Shown here one piece after another: positions 1-9,020 of a stretch of DNA of 23,356 nucleotides. Position numbers and translations under genes: made by a program. The notes under the pieces are model-generated. The model did not search any database and was not told the origin of the DNA. It was given only the letters and a program-made list of their open reading frames with translations. Source of the stretch: SLFT01 sp964493075 (GTDB lineage Bacteria; Hydrogenedentota; Hydrogenedentia; Hydrogenedentales; CAITNO01); assembly GCA_964493075.1 (NCBI GenBank), contig CAZBNU010000047.1:1-23356 (forward strand). The letters run 5' to 3'. Each line of letters opens with the position of its first letter. The stretch's first letter is position 1.

Positions 1-1542
1 ATTGAGGCTTCGCAGATAAAAAAGTACGACCAGTAACGCCAGCCCGGCAAGCAGCTGATTGGTGGAACCGAACAAAGGCCAGAGGATAAGCCCGCCGGAA
101 CCTGGACCCGCAGGACCACGCATCAGGGCGAGAATACCGGCACACACAACGGCTACCGTTGTGGCCACATATTTGTTGCACAACAGGTTTAGCTTCACGG
201 CGCCGCCGATTTCCTGTATGACATAGCGTTGCAGACGGGTGGATGTGTCTATGGTGGTTGCCGCGAAACAGGCCACCATGACGGCAATGATGCCAATGGC
301 GATATCGCGGGGTATGCCCAGCGCGGCGATCAGATTGCCGCCGCCTTCTATAAATACGCCCACTGTATGCGCAAGCCGCATATCTGCCCAATTGCGGCCA
401 TAGTAGTGCATAAACGCCTCTGTTCCCGTGAGGTTCTCGCCGTTGGCAATCACCAGTATGCCGATACCGGCGCAACAACTCAAAATCACAAGCAGCGCCA
501 ACACACTCTCCATCAGCATGGAACCATAGCCAATGTACAGGGCGTCGCTCTCGCGATCAATCTGTTTTGAAGAGGTGCCGGAAGAGACCAGCGAGTGAAA
601 GCCGCTCACCGCCCCGCAAGCAATGGTAATGAACAGGAACGGCATTAGCGGTGGTGCATCCGCTGGAGGCGTTGCAAATGCTGGCCCGATAATGGGTGGC
701 GCTGCCACCAGAAACCCCAGCAGCAAAACAATCAACGCCACATACAGTTGCAGGGAATTGATATAGTCACGCGGCTGCAGCAGCAACCAGACTGGCAATA
801 CACTCGCAATAAAGCAATAGACAAGCAGCACCAATGTCCACAATACAACAGAAGAACCAAGTCCCTCCAGATAAGTGGCTTCCGCACCGGGAAACAAAGG
901 AAGTTCCGTTTGAAAAGGAAAATAACGTACGCCCAGATAAACCGTTAAGTACAGGATAGCAAGCGCTATGGCAGACATGATAAAGAGATTGCCGCCGCGC
1001 TTATAGATTACAACGCCTACAACTACCGCTAGCGGCATGGCCGTCCATACGGACAATACTGATTCCGGGTAGATAGAAAAGATGGTTGCAATCACCAGCC
1101 CGAAGACCGCAATGACGATGGTGAGCGTCATGAACAGGATGGTGAGAAACAACAGCCGCGTCCGCTTGGAAATCAACTGGCCGGAAACATCGCCAATGGT
1201 CTGCCCCCGATGCCGCATGGACACCACCAGCGCACCAAAGTCATGCACAGCGCCCACAAATATCGAACCCAGCACCACCCACAACACAGCAGGCAGCCAG
1301 CCCCAAAAAACCGCAATCGCAGGGCCAACAATAGGACCGGTGCCCGCAATGGAAGTAAAATGATGTCCGAACAAAATAGTAGGTTTTGTAGGCACATAAT
1401 CCTTCCCATCTTCATACGTGTGCGAGGGGGTGGGGGTATCAGGATTCAGCATGAATATCTTGCGCGCCAACCATCGCCCATAGGTGTTATAGGCGATAAT
1501 ATAGCCAATAAAACATAACACAGCAATTGCAACAGTAGCCAT
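1..1542 (-). CDS. cstA: Carbon starvation protein CstA-family transporter, C-terminus cut by window start
   Basis: This is a polytopic inner-membrane protein of the CstA family, whose members take up pyruvate or peptides during carbon limitation; the substrate here is not known. Translation gives 514 residues with no stop before the window edge. The N-terminus (MATVAIAVLCFIGYIIAYN) is a first membrane span. It is followed by the family hallmark FGHHFTSIAGTGPIVGPAIA at about residues 59-78, then GSIFVGAVHDFGALVVS, and many further hydrophobic segments including SGFHSLVSSGTSSKQ. The ATG at 1542 has a strong Shine-Dalgarno GGAGGAG about 8 bases upstream. The gene lies about 100 bases downstream of manA on the same strand and has its own candidate promoter. 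E. coli CstA is about 700 residues and shorter homologues are about 550-600, so a modest to substantial part is missing. Family assignment is secure; substrate is not. Confidence 0.93.
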   Translation of the reverse strand, partial: MATVAIAVLCFIGYIIAYNTYGRWLARKIFMLNPDTPTPSHTYEDGKDYVPTKPTILFGHHFTSIAGTGPIVGPAIAVFWGWLPAVLWVVLGSIFVGAVHDFGALVVSMRHRGQTIGDVSGQLISKRTRLLFLTILFMTLTIVIAVFGLVIATIFSIYPESVLSVWTAMPLAVVVGVVIYKRGGNLFIMSAIALAILYLTVYLGVRYFPFQTELPLFPGAEATYLEGLGSSVVLWTLVLLVYCFIASVLPVWLLLQPRDYINSLQLYVALIVLLLGFLVAAPPIIGPAFATPPADAPPLMPFLFITIACGAVSGFHSLVSSGTSSKQIDRESDALYIGYGSMLMESVLALLVILSCCAGIGILVIANGENLTGTEAFMHYYGRNWADMRLAHTVGVFIEGGGNLIAALGIPRDIAIGIIAVMVACFAATTIDTSTRLQRYVIQEIGGAVKLNLLCNKYVATTVAVVCAGILALMRGPAGPGSGGLILWPLFGSTNQLLAGLALLVVLFYLRSLN

Positions 1543-1604
1543 AATTCAATTCTCCTCCAGAGGTACCATACGTAGCCGGGACCCCTTAGTTTACCTTGTG
1601 GATT

Positions 1605-1633
1605 ATTATATACCTCTGACGTGCAAATTTCAT
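1605..1633 (-). promoter_or_regulatory. Candidate sigma-70 promoter for cstA
   Basis: On the minus strand a perfect -10 TATAAT (1610-1605) is preceded by a 17-base spacer and a weak -35 ATGAAA (1633-1628). It would start transcription about 55-60 bases upstream of the cstA ATG. The -35 overlaps the region just after the manA stop codon. No experiment or alignment backs this; it rests on sequence match and position. Confidence 0.4.
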
Positions 1634-1643
1634 GTCTAACCGG

Positions 1644-2639
1644 CTAGTTTGCAAGTGGGAATTTGGGAACGAAATAGTGAAGGACCGGTCTTTCTGTTTT
1701 GATCGTCCACTGTCTTTCATTGGCTGGGATGAGTGCCGCTTCGCCGTGTTTCAGCAGACAGGCTGTATTGTCGCCGGTGACATAGGCCTCGTTTTCTATG
1801 GCATGGATAACATGAAAGGTATTGTCATTCTTGAATGTGGTCGCCTCTGGCAGGATCAGTTTTTCTGTAGTGAAATAGGAACAGGTGGCCAGTACCTCGT
1901 GTGTACAATTGTCTTCCTCATACCGAAGGATCGGGCCAGGTTCTTTGGGCGCAGCATCGAAGTTAATAACGCTGAGTGCTTTGTCCACATGTAGTTGCCG
2001 AGGATTACCGTTGGCATCTTTGCGGTTCCAATCGTAGAGGCGGTAGGTAATGTCGCTGTTCTGCTGAATTTCAGCCAGTAGAATCCCGGCGCCAATGGCA
2101 TGGATAATCCCTGAAGCAACAAATACGCTGTCGCCACCTTTCACGGGGAAGGCATACATCAACTGATCGGCATTCCCTTGCGCGACTGCTGCTGCCATTG
2201 CTTCTCGGGTAACGTCTGGACACAATCCAACAAATAATCGGCTTTCCTGATCAGCGTCCAGGATATACCACATTTCTGTCTTGCCGCCGTCCGGTTCGTG
2301 CAGCGCTGCGGCCTGGGCATCGTCAGGATGCACCTGAACTGACAGTACATCCCCGGCATCAATGAGTTTCAGCAACAGCGGGAAACGTCCGTCTGTCGTT
2401 GGCTTCACATGGGTACCGAGTATGGCGACGCTGTCCTCCTGCATCAACTCGCGCAGGCTTTTCCCCTGACACGGTCCTTCTACGACAACACTCTCGCAAG
2501 CGGGATGGTCGGCAATCAGCCAGGCCTCGCCAACCGGGGCGCCTGTGGGAATGTTTCTACCCAGCACCTGTTGCAGCTTGGTACCGCCCCAGATTCGTTC
2601 CATATAGACTTCTTGAAATTTCAGTATGCCAATGTGCAT
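1644..2639 (-). CDS. manA: Mannose-6-phosphate isomerase, class I
   Basis: This zinc enzyme interconverts mannose 6-phosphate and fructose 6-phosphate in the cytoplasm, linking mannose use or GDP-mannose supply to glycolysis. The 331-residue protein has the class I layout. LLLKLIDAGDVLSVQVHPDD contains the zinc ligands Q102 and H104. GKTEMWYIL gives E122. GIIHAIGAGILLAEIQQNSD gives H180, followed by ITYRLYDW with the conserved Arg near residue 200. Length matches the short bacterial (Bacillus-like) enzymes of about 315-330 residues. The ATG at 2639 has AAAGGA 6-8 bases upstream. The gene sits between the sulfatase and cstA, all on the same strand. That neighbourhood suggests carbohydrate use, but the gaps (about 200 and 100 bases) leave operon structure open. 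Confidence 0.95.
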   Translation of the reverse strand: MHIGILKFQEVYMERIWGGTKLQQVLGRNIPTGAPVGEAWLIADHPACESVVVEGPCQGKSLRELMQEDSVAILGTHVKPTTDGRFPLLLKLIDAGDVLSVQVHPDDAQAAALHEPDGGKTEMWYILDADQESRLFVGLCPDVTREAMAAAVAQGNADQLMYAFPVKGGDSVFVASGIIHAIGAGILLAEIQQNSDITYRLYDWNRKDANGNPRQLHVDKALSVINFDAAPKEPGPILRYEEDNCTHEVLATCSYFTTEKLILPEATTFKNDNTFHVIHAIENEAYVTGDNTACLLKHGEAALIPANERQWTIKTERPVLHYFVPKFPLAN

Positions 2640-2757
2640 TTATCTTTCCTTTGTGAAAACATAAATCGAATTGAGAGTACAACTACTATCACCGTCTTTG
2701 CGAGGCACGACCTTTTTTGGCGGCGCTTGACAAAAAAAAAGCGATGCGAAACGGTTT

Positions 2758-2836
<79 letters not shown>

Positions 2837-2837
<1 letters not shown>

Positions 2838-4336
2838 TAACGGTATTGCCGCGCCCATTGTTCCATGCGATAATCTTCATTCCTTATCCGCCAACGGATC
2901 AAACGTTGGCAGTATTCTGCCACAACAGCGGCGTACTTGGGGTCATCGGCCAGATTTTCAAACTCGCCGGGATCATTCTGTAAATCAAACAACTGGGCTG
3001 GCATGTCTTCTTCGCCAAACTGCACGTACTTGTATTTATGGTCCCGAATCGCCCACAAGCGGCACGCTTCAGGACAACAGTTTTTTGGATTCTTGAGTAT
3101 ATTATAGTAATAAAACTCGTAGAAAACATCCTCTCTGAGTGTTGCGTCCGGCTTGCCCCGCAGCACATCGAGAATGCCTCTACCTTGAAAACGGTGGTGT
3201 ACAGGAACCCCCAGGAACTGGCAAACGGTGGGGGAGAGGTCTATGGACATTACAAAACCGCTCATCTTTAAACCACGTGTCACATCGGCCTCCGGGTTCG
3301 GGTCGCGAATAATAAGCGGCACGCGAATGGCTGCATCGTAGTAGTGGGGTTTTCCCGCAAGATAATGATCGCCGAGATATGATCCATGATCGCCGCTGAA
3401 AATGATTACAGTGTTGTCCCACTGTCCTGACGCCTTCAAATAGTCCAGCATGCGCCCGATGCAGGCATCCAGTTCCGTAACCATGCCGCAATAACAGGCG
3501 CGCAACTCGCGCCAGTCCCGTTCATCCCGCAATTCCGTCTGTGCCCAATCATTGCGACAGCGTGACATGTAGGGATGTTCGTTGTTCGCTTCTTCAGGAC
3601 GGCGCAGTGGTGCAGGCATATCAGCGGGATCATACAGTTCATGGTACGGGGCAGGGCAGATGTAGGGGCCATGAGGTTTGATATAATTGAGGCTCATAGT
3701 CCAGGGCCGTTCCTGCTGCGATTCTATATACTGCATGGCCTTCATGGTCAGAAATTGTGCTTCGCTGTGTTCCGCCTTGTACGGAGCCGGATAATACAGC
3801 GGGAGATGTTCGCCCCGTCCTTCCTCTGGAATAACGTGGGAATACATGGCTTCCCGATTACAGATTTCAGGCGGGTAGCCCATTTCCTCAAGCCAGGCGT
3901 ACCATTCAGGGCTGTCGTACTCGTGTTTCAGCACGACATCAAAACCAGGCAGGAAGTAATCGTAAGAGAGCGAAGTGCAACCGGGCTCACCGTCAGCTAG
4001 TAATGCCGGATCACAGGCATAATCGTTATAACCGAGTATTGCCGGAGAAAACCCATGATTACGGAGATGAGCGGCGATATTGTCATCCGCTTCGGCGAGG
4101 GGTGTCATATTATCAACGACACCGGTGGAACACATGTAGCGTCCGGTATGAATTGACATGCGGCTAGGGGCGCAGGGCGATGCCTGACAGAAGGTGTTCT
4201 CCATCAACACCCCTTCCTTTGCCAACGCATCCAGATTTGGCGTTTGGATATCGGGATTTCCCGAAATCCCCAGAAAATCAGGGCGAAATTCGTCCGCCAT
4301 AATCCAGAGTAGATTAGGGCAATTATTTTTATTCAT
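2837..4336 (-). CDS. Formylglycine-dependent sulfatase (arylsulfatase/alkaline phosphatase superfamily)
   Basis: The protein probably hydrolyses sulfate esters, or possibly phosphonate or phosphate esters, since related phosphonate monoester hydrolases share the fold. In the 499-residue protein the metal-binding start is LLWIMADEFRPD (D15). The formylglycine signature is C-A-P-S-R with Cys55, followed by MSIHTGRYM. IKPHGPY supplies H222, SGDHG supplies D316 and H317, and AGKPHYYD supplies K329. An unmodified enzyme would need a formylglycine-generating enzyme or anSME, neither of which is in the window. I chose the ATG at 4336 because GGAG lies 5 bases upstream; a GTG two codons earlier overlaps that site. 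There is no signal peptide, which is unusual because most sulfatases of glycan degraders are exported. It is divergent from the glucan phosphorylase and upstream of manA. Substrate cannot be told from sequence. Confidence 0.92.
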
Positions 4337-4562
4337 ACGCACTCCAACGAGGACTATAAAAGGAAAACTACAAAAACACTGCTTTTATGAGATTATACAG
4401 GTTTCGCGGGAGTAATTTCTGCAGTTCCCGCAGTCGGTCAATAATTTCTGTTTATTTGTATCCTGTGAAAGGTTCCTGTTATCTTATTCACACACGGGTG
4501 TCTTGTTTACCTTCACTTTTCAATTCTGTACCCGATAGAACTTTAATAAAGGAGCGCCATAC

Positions 4563-7121
4563 ATGGCACGCATCATTAAATACACGGTTGTCCCACGAAT
4601 TCCGGAACGTCTTGCGCGTCTCAATGATATTGCAAATAATCTCTGGTGGAGTTGGGACCCGGACGCCATCGAACTATTTTTTCGCATGGACAGGGACCTT
4701 TGGATTGAGACTGGTCAGAATCCACGGCGTCTATTGGGTGAACTCAGCCAGACACGTCTTAACGAACTGGCAAAAAGCGGCAGTTTTCTGGCACATCTTG
4801 ACAGGGTTGCGGCGCGTCTGGATACCTATATGCAGGATGGGGAATGGACTTCCCGCCATGATGATGCCCCCAAGGACCTGTTGATTGCGTATCTGTCCGC
4901 AGAATTTGGGATTCAGGAGTCTGTGAACATCTATTCCGGCGGTTTGGGCATACTTGCAGGTGACCACCTGAAAGCGGCAAGCGATCTTGGGGTGCCCCTT
5001 GTCGGACTGGGACTGCTCTACCGGGAAGGATATTTTCGCCAGTATATGAATGCCGATGGCTGGCAGCAGGAACTGTATCCCAAAAACGATTTTCATAACA
5101 TGCCCATCCTGATGATGCGGGACGATGCTGGTGTGCCGCTGGAAATTGAGGTGCCCTATCCCGGACGCAACATCAAAGCCTATATATGGCGTTGTCAGGT
5201 AGGTCGTGTATCCCTATACTTGCTCGATTGCGATCATGAAGGAAATACCCCAGCCGACCGGTCCATCACAGGTCAGCTTTATGGCGGCGATCGTGAAACA
5301 CGCATCAAACAGGAAATCATGCTGGGCATGGGCGGCGTCATCGCATTGAAGGCGCTTGGCTTGCATCCAACCGTGTATCACATCAATGAAGGTCACGCGG
5401 CGTTTATGACCCTGGAACGCATTAAAGACCTGATCGATCGTGATGACATATCTTTCAGTCAGGCGCTGGAAGTGGTAAAAGTCGGCAGTGTTTTCACCAC
5501 CCATACGCCGGTGCCTGCGGGTAACGACATGTTTGATCCCGCCATGATTTCCGTTTATTTCAAGGAATACTGCGAGACCCTGCATATTTCCATAAATGAC
5601 CTACTTGCATTGGGACGTCAGGATCCCAGTGATACACGGGAGCCGTTCTGCATGACCGTGCTTGCCCTGAAATTGTCTTCCGCCTCCAATGGCGTCAGCA
5701 AGTTGCACGGCGAAGTGGCGCGCAATATGTGGTCCCGTGTATGGCCGGGAACCCCGGAAGACGAACTCCCCATTACCTCCGTTACCAATGGTGTGCATAT
5801 TCCTTCCTGGATATCCCGTGATCTTGCAGGACTTTTTGACCGCTATTTAGGTCCGGACTGGGTTGCAACGCCTCATGACCAGTCGGTGTGGAAGCGTATT
5901 GATACAGTGCCCGATACGGAACTCTTTCGCACCCATGGACGCCGCCGTGAAAGGCTTGTGAATTTTGCGCGACGGCGTCTTGCGCAACAGTTGATTAACC
6001 GAGGCTCTCCGGACTCTGAAGTGCGTACCGCTGGTGAATTGCTTGACAGCGATGTACTTACCATTGGATTCGCGCGCCGTTTTGCCACATACAAACGCGG
6101 AACATTACTTTTCAAGAATCCGGAACGTCTTAAAAAGATACTGCTCAATCCTGATATGCCTGTGCAATTGATTATCGCAGGCAAAGCACATCCGCAAGAT
6201 GCGCAATCAAAAGAGTTGATCCGGCAGATAATACATTTTGCCCACGATCCTGCATTGCGCAATCATATTGTGTTTATTGAAGACTACGATATCAATGTCT
6301 CGCGCTACATGCTTCAAGGGGTTGACTGCTGGCTGAATACACCGCGACGCCCCATGGAAGCGAGCGGAACCAGCGGCATGAAAGCAGCAGCCAACGGCGC
6401 ACTTAATATCAGCATACCGGATGGCTGGTGGTGTGAAGCGGAAGAACTTGGAGAAAATGGCTGGAGTATCGGAAAGGGCGAATCCTATGACAACACGGAA
6501 GAACAGGACCAGATAGAGAGCGAAGCGCTTTATGAGATACTGGAAAACGAAGTAGCGCCCATGTTCTACAATCGTGGTCGTGACGGGCTTCCCCGTGAAT
6601 GGATCGCCCGCATGAAAACGGCGATTCGCACCATAGCGCCCATGTTTAATACGTATCGTATGGTGCTGGAATATGCCGACCGCTTCTATGTGCCCTGCTG
6701 CAAGCGTCGGCATCGCCTTTTTGAAAACGACCGGCAACCTGTTTATGAACTGGCAAAATGGAAGTCATGGATACGCGAACATTGGCAGGAAGTGCAGGTT
6801 TTATCATTGGAAAGCGGAAATATTGACGAACTTGAGGTTGGCGACACTATCGAGGTTTCCGTTGATGTGCAGCTGGGCAGTCTTAAAAAAGACGATGTGA
6901 AGGTGGAGATATTCCACGGCAGCCTTGACACCCTGGGACAACTTCCCTCCGGAAGCAGAACACTTATGGAATGTGTTGAAGAGAAGGGGAACGGTGTTTT
7001 CAGATTTACTGGAAGCGCACAATGTTCCAAGACCGGTCTGTTAGGATGCACTGTACGTATTTTGCCGAATCACCCCGACTTGGGACAGGAACATGAAATG
7101 AGCCTCATTACCTGGGCGTGA
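4563..7121 (+). CDS. glgP: Alpha-glucan (glycogen/maltodextrin) phosphorylase with N-terminal DUF3417 domain
   Basis: This PLP enzyme of family GT35 releases glucose 1-phosphate from alpha-1,4-glucans. At 852 residues it fits the Thermotoga/actinobacterial type rather than the E. coli/muscle type. The first 110 or so residues (IPERLARLNDIANNLWWSWD) are the DUF3417 domain. The catalytic part follows: EFGIQESVNIYSGGLGILAG, HINEGHAAFMTLERI, FTTHTPVPAGND, TNGVHIPSWI, GFARRFATYKRG, and the PLP-binding segment GTSGMKAA with K607 as the predicted Schiff-base lysine. The ATG follows a clear Shine-Dalgarno (AAAGGAGC, about 7 bases). It is transcribed alone, divergent from the sulfatase across about 225 bases. 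A hairpin terminator at 7152-7182 closes the transcript. Assignment is firm; glycogen versus imported maltodextrin as natural substrate is open. Confidence 0.96.
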   Translation: MARIIKYTVVPRIPERLARLNDIANNLWWSWDPDAIELFFRMDRDLWIETGQNPRRLLGELSQTRLNELAKSGSFLAHLDRVAARLDTYMQDGEWTSRHDDAPKDLLIAYLSAEFGIQESVNIYSGGLGILAGDHLKAASDLGVPLVGLGLLYREGYFRQYMNADGWQQELYPKNDFHNMPILMMRDDAGVPLEIEVPYPGRNIKAYIWRCQVGRVSLYLLDCDHEGNTPADRSITGQLYGGDRETRIKQEIMLGMGGVIALKALGLHPTVYHINEGHAAFMTLERIKDLIDRDDISFSQALEVVKVGSVFTTHTPVPAGNDMFDPAMISVYFKEYCETLHISINDLLALGRQDPSDTREPFCMTVLALKLSSASNGVSKLHGEVARNMWSRVWPGTPEDELPITSVTNGVHIPSWISRDLAGLFDRYLGPDWVATPHDQSVWKRIDTVPDTELFRTHGRRRERLVNFARRRLAQQLINRGSPDSEVRTAGELLDSDVLTIGFARRFATYKRGTLLFKNPERLKKILLNPDMPVQLIIAGKAHPQDAQSKELIRQIIHFAHDPALRNHIVFIEDYDINVSRYMLQGVDCWLNTPRRPMEASGTSGMKAAANGALNISIPDGWWCEAEELGENGWSIGKGESYDNTEEQDQIESEALYEILENEVAPMFYNRGRDGLPREWIARMKTAIRTIAPMFNTYRMVLEYADRFYVPCCKRRHRLFENDRQPVYELAKWKSWIREHWQEVQVLSLESGNIDELEVGDTIEVSVDVQLGSLKKDDVKVEIFHGSLDTLGQLPSGSRTLMECVEEKGNGVFRFTGSAQCSKTGLLGCTVRILPNHPDLGQEHEMSLITWA

Positions 7122-7151
7122 AATCATCTTTGCACAGTCCAAGCAAGATGT

Positions 7152-7182
7152 GATGCTTACCCGGACTGACAAGCATCTTTTT
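7152..7182 (+). terminator. Intrinsic terminator of the glucan phosphorylase gene
   Basis: A perfect 7-base stem (GATGCTT at 7152-7158, AAGCATC at 7171-7177) encloses a 12-base loop and is followed at once by five T residues. It begins 30 bases after the phosphorylase stop codon. Most of it lies inside the last codons of the convergent reductase gene, so those bases serve two purposes. Confidence 0.7.
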
Positions 7183-8107
7183 CACGGGCATGGATAAGTG
7201 CGGTCAACAGAGCGTTCGCTGAACAGGAAATACCATAATCGTCCCCGAATCGGGCAATACAGCCGTTCAACGCATCTATTTCCGTGCGACGCCCCTTTTT
7301 AAGGTCTTCTCGCATACTTGCATAATGTGCCGCTGTTGGCGGCAGCAGTTTATTGTAAAACCTATCCGCATAGGCTTCGCTTGTCGCAGGTTCAAGGGAA
7401 ATACCCATTGCCGTACCCACAGCATAGAGTTCGCAAATGACTTCCTCCATAATTTTGCGCGTGTACTCCGTTTCGGTCAGACGGCCATAAGGCACATCTA
7501 ACAATGCCGACAGGGGATTGAGTGCGCAGTTATAAGCGACCTTACTCCATAAAATCGTCTGGATTTTATCTGTGCAAACCGTGGGAATACCCGCATCATT
7601 CATAATCCCAGCAACAAGACGGGACTTTTCTGCGGTGTCTTCGCCTTGATAACCACCAATAGCAGTCGGCTCGGCAATCACAGTTATTTCCACCTGCCCG
7701 GGCTCATTGATTCGCGCACCAAAGATAACCCGTGCGCCTAGAATACGATTCCACCCGAAATGCTGCGCAAGTATTTCTGCATTTCCAAGGCCATTCTGGT
7801 AAGCGCATATAAATGTTTCCGGCCCCACACATGGTTCGAGAATACAAGCGGCTTTTTCCGTATCATAAGATTTGACCGCAACAACAATTAGATCATACGC
7901 CTGTATCCCTGCTTCTTCGAGAGATGCAAAAGCATTTACGTCCTTGACCAGATGTTCCCCCCAGATTCCACTAATACACAGCCCGGAAGCCCTTAAGGCG
8001 GCTACATGGGGGGCGCGCCCAATAAATGTAACATGATGGCCTGCGAGGGCCATGAAGCCGCCGACAGCAGTGCCCATGGCGCCCGCGCCAAATATAAGTA
8101 TATTCAC
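7157..8107 (-). CDS. panE: 2-dehydropantoate 2-reductase (ketopantoate reductase) family protein
   Basis: The family reduces ketopantoate to pantoate with NADPH in the pantothenate/coenzyme A pathway. The protein (316 residues) opens with the dinucleotide-binding loop GAGAMG and has VVAVKSYDT, CAYQNGLGN and GARVIFGARI. The catalytic stretch is WSKVAYNCALNPLSAL, in which the Lys (about residue 189) and the Asn four residues later match E. coli K176 and N180. The upstream hydrolase stops at TAA immediately before a TTG codon. I prefer the GTG right after it because the GGAG lies 8 bases before it, but the TTG at 8110 is possible. The near-contact with the hydrolase suggests co-transcription. 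No other pantothenate gene is nearby, and paralogues of this family act on other 2-oxo acids, so the exact substrate is not certain. Confidence 0.85.
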   Translation of the reverse strand: MNILIFGAGAMGTAVGGFMALAGHHVTFIGRAPHVAALRASGLCISGIWGEHLVKDVNAFASLEEAGIQAYDLIVVAVKSYDTEKAACILEPCVGPETFICAYQNGLGNAEILAQHFGWNRILGARVIFGARINEPGQVEITVIAEPTAIGGYQGEDTAEKSRLVAGIMNDAGIPTVCTDKIQTILWSKVAYNCALNPLSALLDVPYGRLTETEYTRKIMEEVICELYAVGTAMGISLEPATSEAYADRFYNKLLPPTAAHYASMREDLKKGRRTEIDALNGCIARFGDDYGISCSANALLTALIHAREKDACQSG

Positions 8108-8110
8108 CAA

Positions 8111-8935
8111 TTATTCTCCCGGCTTCTCATTGCTACCCTCGGAATCACCTTTCTCTACAGTGTCTTCCTGATCTATGGGAACGTCCGTAAACTTGCCATC
8201 TTCGATAAAAGAGACACACAATTCTGCAACAAGGCGACTATTCATTATAAATGTATGGGCGTGGGGGACAACGGTCCAGTCAGCCATTCCCGCCAGTTTT
8301 GTGCTTTCTACAGTGATTACGCCATCGTTGGGTTCTTGCAGTAGTACCGCCTGGCCACGGTCACCGGCAATAACACCAAATTCAACATTGGGAATGGGCA
8401 ACCGAGCATAAAACTCGTCAGAGGCGAATTGCCATCCATCCTTACTGGTGAACCACTTGTAGATGGGATTGTCGCGCAAAGCGCGGGCAAGTTCGGTAGG
8501 TCTATTAGGGGGTGCCAGCATGACAATGCGTTGCAGACCTTCGGGATATCCATGATCGAATCCCAACCGAATGATAAGATTTCCCAAAGAGTGGGCGACC
8601 AGACTATACTCTTTCGTTTTGACATTTTCTTCAAGGAAAAGACAAAACTGCTGTGCAAGTTCCTCAATGCTGTATCCCTGTGCAACATAGGGGTAGTTCA
8701 GCGTCTTGTATCCGGCCTGTTGAAAACGGGTATCCAGCACCCACAAGGAAGCGCGACCACGACCAATACCGCTAAGCAGCACAATGGTTTCTTCCTGATC
8801 TTTTTCGCCCCCCCTGGAAGTGACATCAGGCAATATCTCGCCCACGGTAGTTTCTGTTGCCGCGCTCGCAACAAGCAGTACGAATAAGCCAATCGGCAAA
8901 ATCAGGTAGTTTATAAAGTAATGGGAGGCTGTCAT
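8111..8935 (-). CDS. Exported or membrane-anchored alpha/beta hydrolase (lipase/esterase-like)
   Basis: This is a serine hydrolase of unknown substrate. From the ATG at 8935 it has 274 residues. A hydrophobic N-terminus (FINYLILPIGLFVLLVASAA) serves as signal peptide or anchor. The oxyanion region IVLLSGIGRGRASLW follows. The nucleophile elbow is LVAHSLGNLIIR with Ser116. A candidate acid is Asp204 in PNDGVITVES and a candidate base is His227 in PHAHTF. The pattern resembles the PGAP1/triacylglycerol-lipase-like group. The acidic C-terminal tail (about residues 251-274) looks unstructured. Start choice is weak: ATG 8956 and TTG 9037 (which would overlap the preceding gene) are in frame, and none has a strong Shine-Dalgarno. 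I chose 8935 because it gives a standard signal-like start. It lies directly downstream of the sigma-like fusion gene and upstream of the reductase. Confidence 0.8.
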   Translation of the reverse strand: MTASHYFINYLILPIGLFVLLVASAATETTVGEILPDVTSRGGEKDQEETIVLLSGIGRGRASLWVLDTRFQQAGYKTLNYPYVAQGYSIEELAQQFCLFLEENVKTKEYSLVAHSLGNLIIRLGFDHGYPEGLQRIVMLAPPNRPTELARALRDNPIYKWFTSKDGWQFASDEFYARLPIPNVEFGVIAGDRGQAVLLQEPNDGVITVESTKLAGMADWTVVPHAHTFIMNSRLVAELCVSFIEDGKFTDVPIDQEDTVEKGDSEGSNEKPGE

Positions 8936-9020
8936 AATTATTATGATCACAGACATGGGGAACAAAAAGGAACATACACAACATACAACCTGCAAAACAT
9001 GGCCGCATAAACGATTTACA

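Noticed and set aside
229..570. Plus-strand reading frames over the first 1.5 kb
   Set aside because: The minus strand there encodes the CstA-family transporter with clear family motifs; the plus frames are antisense shadows.
1420..1437. G5-T-G5 run within cstA as a possible slippage site
   Set aside because: The run is interrupted and encodes an ordinary loop (TPTPS); it is too short to predict instability.
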